Source of the DNA: Marinomonas sp. SBI8L
Lineage (GTDB): Bacteria > Pseudomonadota > Gammaproteobacteria > Pseudomonadales > Marinomonadaceae
Direction of reading: 5' to 3'
NCBI RefSeq assembly: GCF_001624705.1
Contig: NZ_JSEO01000012.1
Coordinates: 62,001-126,000, forward strand
DNA length: 64,000 bases
A program made the translations under genes and the position numbers. Positions 18,477 through 26,712 of the stretch are shown here, in pieces; position 1 is the first letter of the stretch, and every line of letters begins with the position of its first letter. The notes beneath the pieces were generated by a model. The model was not told the DNA's origin. It saw only the letters and a program-made list of their open reading frames with translations, and did not search any database.

Positions 18477-21212
18477 ATGACGGTAAAGGTTGCTCCAGAA
18501 AGTAAGAATTTATCGCGTGTTAAAGTTCCTGTCTTAGTTCCCCTCGCAATTGCTCTAAGTGTTTTATGTACTGCTTTTTATCTAGTTGTATCAAATTTAT
18601 CTGATGATCATCAAGAAGATAACTTAATCAGTGCCGTAACACGTTTTGATGAGCAAACTTATCAAGTGTCACAGCAGCAAGGTAAGTTGATGCTACATAA
18701 CTTGCGTTGGATAACCGATCGCTTCACAAGCATGAGAGAGACAGATAGCCGTTTAATTGATGAGCACTTGCAGGAACTCTTTCGAGCTTCTAGGGATTCA
18801 ATTGATATTAGTCGCATTATGTATGTTTCTCCGAAATTAAAAATATTAGGAGAGGTGTGGGATGAACAAGCGATTTCTCAAGTTGAGAGCTCGGCTGTAA
18901 CCATGGCCGTAGAAGAGCGGAAGCCAGTCGTTGATCTCGTCCTGTTGGATAATGGCGAGCTTCTGTTGCGGGCTGTAATGCCTGTGATTATGGAAGATCG
19001 CCTTAATGGCTATTTAGTAATGGATAAACCGCTTGATAGGTTGGTAAAAAATTTAGCAATAGGCCAAAACATTTACTTATCTATGTTGGTTAATAAAGAA
19101 GGGTTGGATATTGAGTCTGTAAAGAGACGTTATCGTATTTACAGTAGGGATTTATCATTTAATCAATTTGGTCAATTTTTATCTGTTAACAACAATAATA
19201 GCCTCCTTAATCAAAGTGCTTTCTCTAGTCTTCTAAGTGATTATTATGACGACAATAGAGGTAATGAGATCTACTACGCAACAGATGTTGCTGTTGATAA
19301 ACGTATTTTTGATGTTGGTATCATCCCTATTTCGAATGTTTCTGGTGATCTTTTCGCTCATTTATTAATTGCTCAGGATACGACAAAGGTAAAACAAGAT
19401 CTGAAGTTTACTTTAGTGTTAACGGGGGCGCTGGTTAGTGTCATAGTGCTTCTATTATGTGGCTTTTTTTACGTGTTATTAGGGCGTATTGAAAGCCAAA
19501 TTAATCAAAGTGAAAGCAAGCTTTTGTTGGCAAATGATAAGGCTGAGAAGCATAGGCAGGAAGCTGAACAGAAGAAACTTGAAGCTGAGGAGCTTAAATT
19601 ACAGGCAGAACAAAGCCGTGATGAAGCTGAGCTTCATCGCCAAGAAGCGGAAGTAAGTCGGGATGATGCTGAGCAAGAGAGGAGAGAGGCTGAAAATGCA
19701 CGAGCCGAAGCTGTTAAGGCAAATGAGGTTAAATCAGAATTTTTAGCGAAAATGAGTCATGAATTAAGAACGCCTCTAAATGCCATTATTGGTTTGTCAG
19801 AGATGATGCATGAGGATGCATTGGAATTTGATGATGAAGATTATGTTGAGCCATTGGACAGAGTTCTAAGAGCTGCTAAGCATCTATTGAACCTTATTAA
19901 TGATATTTTGGATATTTCAAAAATTGAAGCTGGGAAGATGGAGCTTCACCGAGAAGCATTTGACTTAGAAATGGCGTTAGAAGATGTTTTAGCTTCAATT
20001 AAACCTTTGTCAGATAAGAAATCGATTCCTTTGGTTGGTGAATTTGAGGGGCTAGGTGATCACTTTAATGATCAGACGCGCCTGAAGCAAATCTTGCTAA
20101 ACCTCATGAGTAATGCGGTGAAATTTACTGACGAAGGTTCTGTGAAATTATCTGCCTTTGCTGATGAAACTAATCTTCATATCGCTGTTTCTGATTCTGG
20201 TATAGGGATGAATCAGGAGCAATGTGACAATTTATTCCAAGACTTTGTTCAGGTTGACTCCTCCAGCGTAAGAAAGCATCAGGGAACGGGTTTAGGCTTG
20301 GCAATCAGTCGTAAATTCGCTCGTATGATGGGGGGCGATATTTTAGTGACCAGTGAAGTTGGTAAAGGCTCAGTGTTTACGTTAACTATTCCACTTGCGC
20401 AAGATGAGGTTGCACTAGAATTAAGTGAAGATGAGCAGGTGCGAAATGGCGAATTAAATCCTGATCAAGATGAAGGTGTTACCTCTGTATTAGTGGTTGA
20501 TGATGATCCAGATATGCATACCTTAATGGCAAGGTATCTATCGGATGATAGGTTTGAGCTTTTCTTTACCAAAGACGGCAAAGAGGCATTGGAAATGGCC
20601 CTAGAGCTTAAGCCAGATTTAATTACTTTAGATATTCAAATGCCAGGAATGGATGGTTGGGAAACATTAGCAGAGCTTAAGGCGCATGTGGATTTGTCTC
20701 ATATTCCTGTTGTGATGGTTTCAGTGGATGATGAAAGGAAAAAAGGTATAGCGCTTGGTGCCAATGATTATTTAGTTAAACCGATTAATGAAAGTGCAAT
20801 TATACAGGTGGCTGATAGGTTTAAATCTAAATTTAATGGTGAACCTGACAATATTTTGTTGATTAATACCCATGAAAATGACGTGTCTGGTTTAGTTAAG
20901 GTATTTGAAGGCGAAGGCTGGCAGATTAATCAGGTGGAAAATGGAAATGAAGCGCTTGAGAGCATGTCGTCAACACCGCCAGATTTAGTTGTTGTTGATT
21001 TGATGATACCCAAAACAGATGCTTTTTCTTTATTGGGGCAAATAGAGCAAGACCCAAATTGGTCTGATACTTTTATTTTAGCCATAACATCGAATGATCT
21101 TGATGAAGAAGAAAAGCACCTACTTGATCAAAGGGTGGATAAAGTGATGTTGGAAGATGAAATATCAAAGGATGTAGTGATTAATCAAATTAAGAGATTG
21201 TTAGGTAGTTAA
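18477..21212 (+). CDS. Hybrid sensor histidine kinase with two receiver domains
   Basis: A 911-residue membrane sensor. TM1 is at about 18-40, an extracytoplasmic sensor region at 41-310, and TM2 at 311-335. A long charged coiled coil rich in EAE repeats covers 345-420. The HisKA phosphoacceptor is His428 in KMSHELRTPLN. The ATPase domain has NLMSNAVKF (N-box), DSGIGM (G1) and GTGLGLAIS (G2). REC1 (670-785) is complete with Asp719. REC2 (793-910) keeps Asp841 but its N-terminal acidic pair is replaced by INTHEN, so it may be non-switching. It heads a run of six genes with gaps of 0-19 bases ending in flrC. The signal it senses is unknown. Confidence 0.88.
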   Translation: MTVKVAPESKNLSRVKVPVLVPLAIALSVLCTAFYLVVSNLSDDHQEDNLISAVTRFDEQTYQVSQQQGKLMLHNLRWITDRFTSMRETDSRLIDEHLQELFRASRDSIDISRIMYVSPKLKILGEVWDEQAISQVESSAVTMAVEERKPVVDLVLLDNGELLLRAVMPVIMEDRLNGYLVMDKPLDRLVKNLAIGQNIYLSMLVNKEGLDIESVKRRYRIYSRDLSFNQFGQFLSVNNNNSLLNQSAFSSLLSDYYDDNRGNEIYYATDVAVDKRIFDVGIIPISNVSGDLFAHLLIAQDTTKVKQDLKFTLVLTGALVSVIVLLLCGFFYVLLGRIESQINQSESKLLLANDKAEKHRQEAEQKKLEAEELKLQAEQSRDEAELHRQEAEVSRDDAEQERREAENARAEAVKANEVKSEFLAKMSHELRTPLNAIIGLSEMMHEDALEFDDEDYVEPLDRVLRAAKHLLNLINDILDISKIEAGKMELHREAFDLEMALEDVLASIKPLSDKKSIPLVGEFEGLGDHFNDQTRLKQILLNLMSNAVKFTDEGSVKLSAFADETNLHIAVSDSGIGMNQEQCDNLFQDFVQVDSSSVRKHQGTGLGLAISRKFARMMGGDILVTSEVGKGSVFTLTIPLAQDEVALELSEDEQVRNGELNPDQDEGVTSVLVVDDDPDMHTLMARYLSDDRFELFFTKDGKEALEMALELKPDLITLDIQMPGMDGWETLAELKAHVDLSHIPVVMVSVDDERKKGIALGANDYLVKPINESAIIQVADRFKSKFNGEPDNILLINTHENDVSGLVKVFEGEGWQINQVENGNEALESMSSTPPDLVVVDLMIPKTDAFSLLGQIEQDPNWSDTFILAITSNDLDEEEKHLLDQRVDKVMLEDEISKDVVINQIKRLLGS

Positions 21213-21214
21213 TC

Positions 21215-21574
21215 ATGGCGGCAAAACAGATACTTTATGTAGAAGATAATGAAGATAATATTTATATGCTCAAGAGAAGATTAGAGCGTAAAGGTTATCA
21301 AATGCATATCGCCTACACTGGCGAGGAAGGTGTGCAAAAGGTTAAAGAGTTAGAGTTGGATCTTATTTTAATGGATTTAACCTTACCTGGTATTAGTGGT
21401 TTTGAGGCAATTGAACAGATACGGCTGACAAATACGAGTCTTCCTATTATTGTGTTGTCAGCCCATGCGATGGATTCTTATATGAACGAATCAACAGCCG
21501 CTGGGGCGAATGATTTTGATACAAAGCCTGTGGACCTTAAGCGTCTAATACTAAAAATAGAAAGTTTTATATAG
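21215..21574 (+). CDS. Single-domain response regulator
   Basis: A 119-residue stand-alone receiver of CheY size. The acidic pair is in YVEDNEDN, the phosphoacceptor Asp54 in LILMDLTLPG, and the conserved Lys is in DFDTKPVD. There is no output domain. It starts two bases after the hybrid kinase stop and is likely a phosphorelay intermediate or an output that binds a partner protein. The partner is unknown. Confidence 0.88.
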   Translation: MAAKQILYVEDNEDNIYMLKRRLERKGYQMHIAYTGEEGVQKVKELELDLILMDLTLPGISGFEAIEQIRLTNTSLPIIVLSAHAMDSYMNESTAAGANDFDTKPVDLKRLILKIESFI

Positions 21575-21582
21575 GTGCGATT

Positions 21583-23265
21583 ATGTCTGTAAAAATTCTT
21601 ATTGTTGATGATTATGAAGATAATCGATATACCTTGAAACGACGTTTAAAGAGAGATGGCTATAAAGAATGCGATGAAGCTGAAAATGGTCAAATTGCTT
21701 TAGAGATGCTTGCTCAAAAACAGTACGACTTAGTGCTGTTGGATCTTATGATGCCTATCATGGATGGCTTTGAAGTGTTAGAGAAAATGCGTCTTAAAGC
21801 TGAATATAGTCATTTGCCCGTGATTATGATTTCGGCGGCAGATGATTTGGAAAAAATTGCTAAGGGTATATCTTTAGGTGCTGAAGATTATCTACCTAAA
21901 CCTTTTAATCCCATTATTTTGAAAGCTAGGGTCAAATCTGCATTAGAAAAACGTTCTCGTTCTCTTGCTCAGATAAATGAACTTACATTCACAGATACTC
22001 AAACCGGCTTGCTAAACGAAGCCTATTTACTTAAATCATCCACCTTGACTGACTTTGAGCAACAAAGTGAGCTGGGTGATATGGCTTTTGTTGAAATATT
22101 TTTTGAAAAATACGAAGTGTTAGCATCAAGTTTGGGTAAGGTAAGTGCAGATGAGTATCTCAAAATCCAAATTGCTCGCATGCAGTCAGAGTTTGAAGAC
22201 TTTGGTGCTTTCTATGCGATTTCGCCTGGGCGCTTTGTGTTTGCAGTCTTTCAGTTAGAGTCTGTCGATGGCTTGATCTCGCGACTACAAGAACTGCTTC
22301 ATTTACTGCAATCAAACATAGATATGAAGGGTGTTAGTGTTGCTGAAGAGGCAAAGATTGGGGTAAGTGTAGAATCAAATTTAGAGCAAGGGCTAGAAAA
22401 AGTTTTGCACAAGGCGAATGTAGCCCGCTTACAAACGAATCAGTTCATGCCTTTATCATTTTACGATGATGCGATGAGTTCATCTGTTGTGGATAAGCTG
22501 AAGTTAGAAGCGGATTTACGTAAAGCTATATTGAATGATGAGCTTACCTTACACTACCAACCTCAAGTGCATGCGAAATCAGGTAAGGTCTGTGCCGCAG
22601 AGGCTTTGGTTCGCTGGCAGCATCCTGAAAAGGGAATGATATCGCCATTCCACTTTATTCCAATCGCAGAAGAAAGTGGCATGATAGTCGAGTTAGGTAA
22701 GAGTGTGATACGTAAGGCGACGAAGCAAATTGAAGATTGGCGTGCAAGCTATGACGGTACTTGGTCGTTTCCTATCAGTGTAAATGTATCAGCTCAGCAT
22801 GTGGCTCAACCAGAGCTGGTAGATTATATTGCTGGCCTGTTAGAGCAACATAACTTAGCGACCTCTATGTTAAAAGTTGAATTAACTGAGTCTGCATTGG
22901 TCGAAGATGAATCAGGTACACGCACTGTATTAAATGCAATACAGAGTACAGGTTTAAAGATTTCTTTAGATGATTTTGGGACTGGCTTTTCTTCTTTATC
23001 GTATTTACTTGAATTACCCTTGGATCAACTCAAGATAGATAAGATGTTTGTTGATAATCTTGTGCAGGACGAAAGGTCTCGTAGTGTATTTAAACATGTA
23101 GTTAGCCTTGCTCACGATCTAAACTTAGAGGTTGTGGTCGAAGGTGTTGAAGATGAAGAACAGGTGAAGTTGGTTAATCAATCAAACGTTGACTTTATTC
23201 AGGGCTATTACTTTTATAAGCCTTTGCCAGCGGATGATTTTTTCGATGTGATACAAAATCAATAA
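21583..23265 (+). CDS. Response regulator with degenerate GGDEF and EAL (c-di-GMP phosphodiesterase) domains
   Basis: A 560-residue protein. The N-terminal REC domain has Asp54 in VLLDLMMP. A GGDEF-like middle region (about 140-300) has no GGDEF signature; the corresponding place reads SPGRFVFAVF. The C-terminal EAL domain (about 310-555) keeps catalytic features: EALVRW, NVSAQH, ELTES, LDDFGTGFSSL, the Lys of LKIDKMF, VVEGVE and QGYYF. So c-di-GMP hydrolysis is likely and synthesis unlikely. It probably lowers c-di-GMP when phosphorylated by the upstream hybrid kinase, favouring motility; that control is inference. It sits directly before the FlrA-like gene. Confidence 0.9.
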   Translation: MSVKILIVDDYEDNRYTLKRRLKRDGYKECDEAENGQIALEMLAQKQYDLVLLDLMMPIMDGFEVLEKMRLKAEYSHLPVIMISAADDLEKIAKGISLGAEDYLPKPFNPIILKARVKSALEKRSRSLAQINELTFTDTQTGLLNEAYLLKSSTLTDFEQQSELGDMAFVEIFFEKYEVLASSLGKVSADEYLKIQIARMQSEFEDFGAFYAISPGRFVFAVFQLESVDGLISRLQELLHLLQSNIDMKGVSVAEEAKIGVSVESNLEQGLEKVLHKANVARLQTNQFMPLSFYDDAMSSSVVDKLKLEADLRKAILNDELTLHYQPQVHAKSGKVCAAEALVRWQHPEKGMISPFHFIPIAEESGMIVELGKSVIRKATKQIEDWRASYDGTWSFPISVNVSAQHVAQPELVDYIAGLLEQHNLATSMLKVELTESALVEDESGTRTVLNAIQSTGLKISLDDFGTGFSSLSYLLELPLDQLKIDKMFVDNLVQDERSRSVFKHVVSLAHDLNLEVVVEGVEDEEQVKLVNQSNVDFIQGYYFYKPLPADDFFDVIQNQ

Positions 23266-23284
23266 TTAGCGCGAAGGAGTTAAT

Positions 23285-23755
23285 TTGAATTGCTGGTTGT
23301 ACGGTTTAAGTCTTGAAGAAAGATGGCAGGTTGAAGCGATTCTTAACTATATAGGGATAGATGTTGATGATCCCGATTTAGCTACAAAAGCGCCTGTTTT
23401 TATCGTTGTTGGGTCTCAGGCTGGTTTGATTAACCATCCTGTTGAGGTGCCAATTATTTCGTTAAATCAAGAGTTTAAGCTATATACCTCTGGTCTTTAT
23501 TGGTATAGTCCTCTGCCTTGGCGGCAAGAGACGATGCAGAAGGTTTTAAAAGAGATTGATGCGTCACGAAAATTACCAAGGCGCCATGCACTCGATCTTA
23601 ATTTACATGTTAGGCACCTAGAGTCTTTATTAATTCGACAGGCGCTCGTTTCTTCGAGGGGCGTTGTCTCTAAGGCTGCTGCGAGCTTACAAATTCAGAG
23701 AACCACGCTGATTGAAAAAATGCGTCGTTATAAAATTGATAAATCGGAGTTCTAG
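23285..23755 (+). CDS. Short FleQ/FlrA-like regulator lacking the AAA+ domain
   Basis: A 156-residue protein. The C-terminal 45 residues form a Fis-type helix-turn-helix very like that of FleQ/FlrA (LIRQALVSSRGVVSKAA followed by QRTTLIEKMRRY). The N-terminal 90 residues resemble the atypical receiver of FleQ (AILNYIGIDVDDP, PVFIVVGSQAG). The sigma-54 activating AAA+ module of about 240 residues that normally lies between is absent: there is no Walker A and no GAFTGA. No frameshift or stop scar explains this. The start is TTG after GAAGGAG. It lies right before flrB, the place of flrA/fleQ. It cannot activate sigma-54 by itself and may be a DNA-binding repressor or a co-regulator. Confidence 0.8.
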   Translation: MNCWLYGLSLEERWQVEAILNYIGIDVDDPDLATKAPVFIVVGSQAGLINHPVEVPIISLNQEFKLYTSGLYWYSPLPWRQETMQKVLKEIDASRKLPRRHALDLNLHVRHLESLLIRQALVSSRGVVSKAAASLQIQRTTLIEKMRRYKIDKSEF

Positions 23756-24906
23756 TGACGAAGGATGAGGAAATTAGGGCGCTAAAGGCTGCATTCGAAG
23801 AATTTACGCAAACCTCCCAAATTTTAGCTAACTCCTATAACGAGCTACAAAATCAAGTTGCTGAGCTTGCGCAAAAACTCGCTCAATCTGAACAAGAAAA
23901 GCAAGATGAAGTGCGCAAGAATGAAATGCTGTTAGCTCAGTTTCAACAGTTGTTTCAATCTATGCCTGTTGGCGTGTTAATGCTTAATTCAAATGGTCTA
24001 GTGATAATGGCAAATAAAGTTGCGATTAATCTCTTTGACGTTGAGTTGGTTGGCAACCCTTGGGGAGCGATTGTACCTAAAAGTTTTGCTCCGCAAAAAG
24101 ATGATGGTCATGAAGTGACTATGGTGTCAGGGCGTCGAGTTAGGGTGGAAACCTCCTCTTTAGGGAATGTGCCAGGGCAACTGATTATTTTGATTGACCT
24201 GACTGAGACATTTAAATTGCAGCAACAGCTTTCTCATCATGAAAGACTTTCAAATATGGGAAAAATGGTAGCAGCACTTGCGCATCAAATCAGAACGCCT
24301 TTAGCAAGCGCTACCTTATATGCTGGTCACTTACAAAATCCGGAACTCTCTTTGCCAATGCGGGATAAGTTCTCCTCTAAACTGATGGGGCGTTTAGAGA
24401 ATATTGAGCGTCAAATCCGAGATATGCTGATATTTTCAAAAAGTGATATCAGGCTTGATCAAAAGCTAAGTTCCGATGATTTCTTCGAAGAATTGGTTGG
24501 GTTATCTCAGGATATATGTGAGCAGAAAAAAGCAAGGTTAGAGTTTGAGAATTTAATTACGGGTACTGCCGTTATCCAATGTAATAAAGATACTTTAACG
24601 GGTGCTTTATTGAATTTATTGAATAACGGAATTGATGCGCAGGAAACGAACCCTAAAATAAAGCTAGAAATGGACTTACAAAATGACCATTTGAGCATCA
24701 CCTATATTGATTTTGGGCCAGGAATGACTAATGATGAATTAGACAAGGTGCATGAAGGCTTTATTACAACAAAACAACATGGTACAGGCTTAGGTTTAAT
24801 GGTAGTAAAAGCAGTTGCTAGAGCTCATCATGGATTATTAGAATTACGCAGTGTGAAGAATCATGGTACTCGAGCACAAGTGCTTATACCAATAATTAAG
24901 GGTTAG
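23755..24906 (+). CDS. flrB: Flagellar two-component sensor kinase FlrB (FleS)
   Basis: A soluble 383-residue histidine kinase. An N-terminal coiled coil (1-60) is followed by a PAS domain (about 62-155, SMPVGVLMLNSNGLVIMANK), the HisKA domain with His177 in ALAHQIRTPLAS, and an ATPase domain with NLLNNGIDA and GTGLGLMVVK. No membrane segment is present, as in FleS/FlrB. It phosphorylates FlrC in known systems. The GTG start overlaps the preceding stop by one base and has CGGAG before it. flrC follows after one base. Confidence 0.92.
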   Translation: MTKDEEIRALKAAFEEFTQTSQILANSYNELQNQVAELAQKLAQSEQEKQDEVRKNEMLLAQFQQLFQSMPVGVLMLNSNGLVIMANKVAINLFDVELVGNPWGAIVPKSFAPQKDDGHEVTMVSGRRVRVETSSLGNVPGQLIILIDLTETFKLQQQLSHHERLSNMGKMVAALAHQIRTPLASATLYAGHLQNPELSLPMRDKFSSKLMGRLENIERQIRDMLIFSKSDIRLDQKLSSDDFFEELVGLSQDICEQKKARLEFENLITGTAVIQCNKDTLTGALLNLLNNGIDAQETNPKIKLEMDLQNDHLSITYIDFGPGMTNDELDKVHEGFITTKQHGTGLGLMVVKAVARAHHGLLELRSVKNHGTRAQVLIPIIKG

Positions 24907-24907
24907 T

Positions 24908-26254
24908 ATGTCTGAAGTGAATTTATTGATAGTTGAAGATGATAAAGAGCTTGCAGAAGCGCTTGAAGATACCCTGATGTTGGCAAACTATCATTGTGTT
25001 TTAGCTTATAGCGCAGAAGATGCTGTGTTGGCATTGCGTAATCAAGCATTTGATATGGTGGTTTCGGATGTCAACTTACCAGGTATGGATGGCTATGGTT
25101 TACTTTCTCATGTGATTGAAAAGTACCCTGATCTTCCTATTATGTTGATGACAGCATTTGGTGATATTGCACATGCTGTTGATGCAATGCGAGAAGGTGC
25201 GGTAGATTACTTATTGAAGCCGTTTCAAGCTGATGAGCTTTTAAGCACTATTGCTAAGCATGCTAGACACCATTCACAGGTAGAAGATGCTGGTCCTGTC
25301 GTTAAAGATAAAGCAAGTCTTGAGTTACTTGAATTAGCGAAGCGTGTTGCAGCAACTGATTCAACCGTTCTAATTAGTGGTGAAAGCGGTACAGGTAAAG
25401 AGGTGCTTGCAAACTATATTCATCAGCACTCAGATCGTCATCAAGGGCCATTTGTTGCCATTAACTGTGCAGCCATTCCCGAAAATATGTTGGAAGCCAT
25501 TTTGTTTGGTTATGAAAAAGGTGCATATACAGGCGCTATTTCATCTCAGGCAGGTAAATTTGAGCAAGCAAATGGCGGCACGCTTTTACTAGACGAAATT
25601 TCTGAAATGGATGTTGGCTTACAGGCCAAACTTTTACGAGTACTGCAAGAACAGGAAGTTGAAAGATTAGGTGGTAAAAAGCCGATCCCTCTTAATGTTC
25701 GAATTATAGCGACAACCAACAGAGATTTGGCTGATTATGTTCGTAATGGTGGTTTCAGAGAAGACTTATACTATCGACTTAATGTTTTCCCATTGAGGTG
25801 GTTACCTATACGTGAGCGTAAGGGCGATATAATTCCTATTGCGCAAAGCTTATTGGCTAAGTACACAGAAAAAATGAGGCTTAGTAGCAGTTCTTTAACA
25901 CCTTCTGCTCAAAGCCAATTGGAATCTCACCCTTGGCCTGGAAATATACGCGAACTAGAAAATGTCATTCAAAGAGCGTTAATACTTAGCCCTAATGGTG
26001 TAATTCAGGACTCTCATATTGCGTTTGATATGATGTCAGCTATGGCTGAGCCAGAAGAAGATGAGGAAGAAAATGATAACGCTGCTTCTATTTTAGGTCA
26101 GGGTGTTCAGCAGCATGAGTTTAGAATTATTGCTCAAGCTTTGATTGATGCAAATGGAAAGCGCAAAGATGTTGCTGAGAAATTAGGCATTAGTCCGCGA
26201 ACTTTACGCTATAAAATAGCTAAAATGCGTGAGTGTGGCTTAGAAGTTGATTGA
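24908..26254 (+). CDS. flrC: Sigma-54-dependent flagellar response regulator FlrC (FleR)
   Basis: Activator of class III flagellar genes, 448 residues. The REC domain has Asp54 in VVSDVNLPGMDG. The AAA+ domain has Walker A GESGTGKE (158-165), the sigma-54 contact loop written GAYTGA (205-210, Tyr for the usual Phe), and Walker B GGTLLLDEISEMD. A Fis-type HTH ends the protein (GKRKDVAEKLGISPRTLRYK). It is the only complete sigma-54 activator in this window, since the FlrA-like protein lacks AAA+. It is coupled to flrB and followed by fliE after 68 bases. Confidence 0.94.
   Translation: MSEVNLLIVEDDKELAEALEDTLMLANYHCVLAYSAEDAVLALRNQAFDMVVSDVNLPGMDGYGLLSHVIEKYPDLPIMLMTAFGDIAHAVDAMREGAVDYLLKPFQADELLSTIAKHARHHSQVEDAGPVVKDKASLELLELAKRVAATDSTVLISGESGTGKEVLANYIHQHSDRHQGPFVAINCAAIPENMLEAILFGYEKGAYTGAISSQAGKFEQANGGTLLLDEISEMDVGLQAKLLRVLQEQEVERLGGKKPIPLNVRIIATTNRDLADYVRNGGFREDLYYRLNVFPLRWLPIRERKGDIIPIAQSLLAKYTEKMRLSSSSLTPSAQSQLESHPWPGNIRELENVIQRALILSPNGVIQDSHIAFDMMSAMAEPEEDEEENDNAASILGQGVQQHEFRIIAQALIDANGKRKDVAEKLGISPRTLRYKIAKMRECGLEVD
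26236..26250 (+). promoter_or_regulatory. Weak candidate sigma-54 promoter of the fliE operon
   Basis: TGGC at 26236-26239 and TTGA at 26247-26250 have sigma-54 spacing, but the -12 element has GA for GC. It lies over the end of flrC, about 70 bases before fliE. A second imperfect match, with TTGG at 26271-26274 and TGC at 26283-26285, has one base too few between the elements. Confidence 0.25.
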
Positions 26255-26322
26255 TTTATCTATCTTGTTTTTGGTTGCATTATGCTAAGCTAGATTGGAT
26301 AACGAATTCGTAGGTGATTAAA

Positions 26323-26682
26323 ATGGTCAGCAATAGACCAGATATAAATCAAGTTTTGTCTCAAATGAGAGAAATGAAAACACAAGTGCAGCAGCCTGGT
26401 GTTGGACCTACTCCCCTTTCTGAAACCCAGAAAGTTGAAGGAGATGGAACAATTGAACGGGCTGATTTTGCGCAAATGTTGAAAGATGCCGTTGATAACG
26501 TTAATGATTTGCAGCAGGATGCCAAGTCGATGGCACAGGCTTACGAGAGAGGCGATGAAAACGTAGACCTACCTCAAGTTATGATAGGTTTACAAAAGTC
26601 GAGCGTATCTTTTGAGGCTATGACTCAAGTAAGAAATAAACTTGTAGATGCATATGAAAAAATTATGAATATGCCAATTTAG
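26323..26682 (+). CDS. fliE: Flagellar MS-ring/rod adaptor FliE
   Basis: A 119-residue rod-base protein that joins the MS ring to the rod. The C-terminal half carries the FliE pattern FAQMLKDAVDNVNDLQQDA, then LPQVMIGLQKSSVSFEAM and QVRNKLVDAYEKIMNM. The ATG has AGGTGA upstream; an in-frame GTG three codons earlier is possible. It begins the block fliEFGHIJ, 68 bases after flrC. Confidence 0.94.
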   Translation: MVSNRPDINQVLSQMREMKTQVQQPGVGPTPLSETQKVEGDGTIERADFAQMLKDAVDNVNDLQQDAKSMAQAYERGDENVDLPQVMIGLQKSSVSFEAMTQVRNKLVDAYEKIMNMPI

Positions 26683-26712
26683 GTGTGATGTATAAAATTT
26701 TGGCGATCCTAA

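Noticed and set aside
23285-23755. Frameshifted or truncated full-length flrA
   Set aside because: The upstream neighbour is a complete EAL gene and no AAA+ remnant is found in any frame nearby; N- and C-terminal parts are joined in one open frame with a good start.
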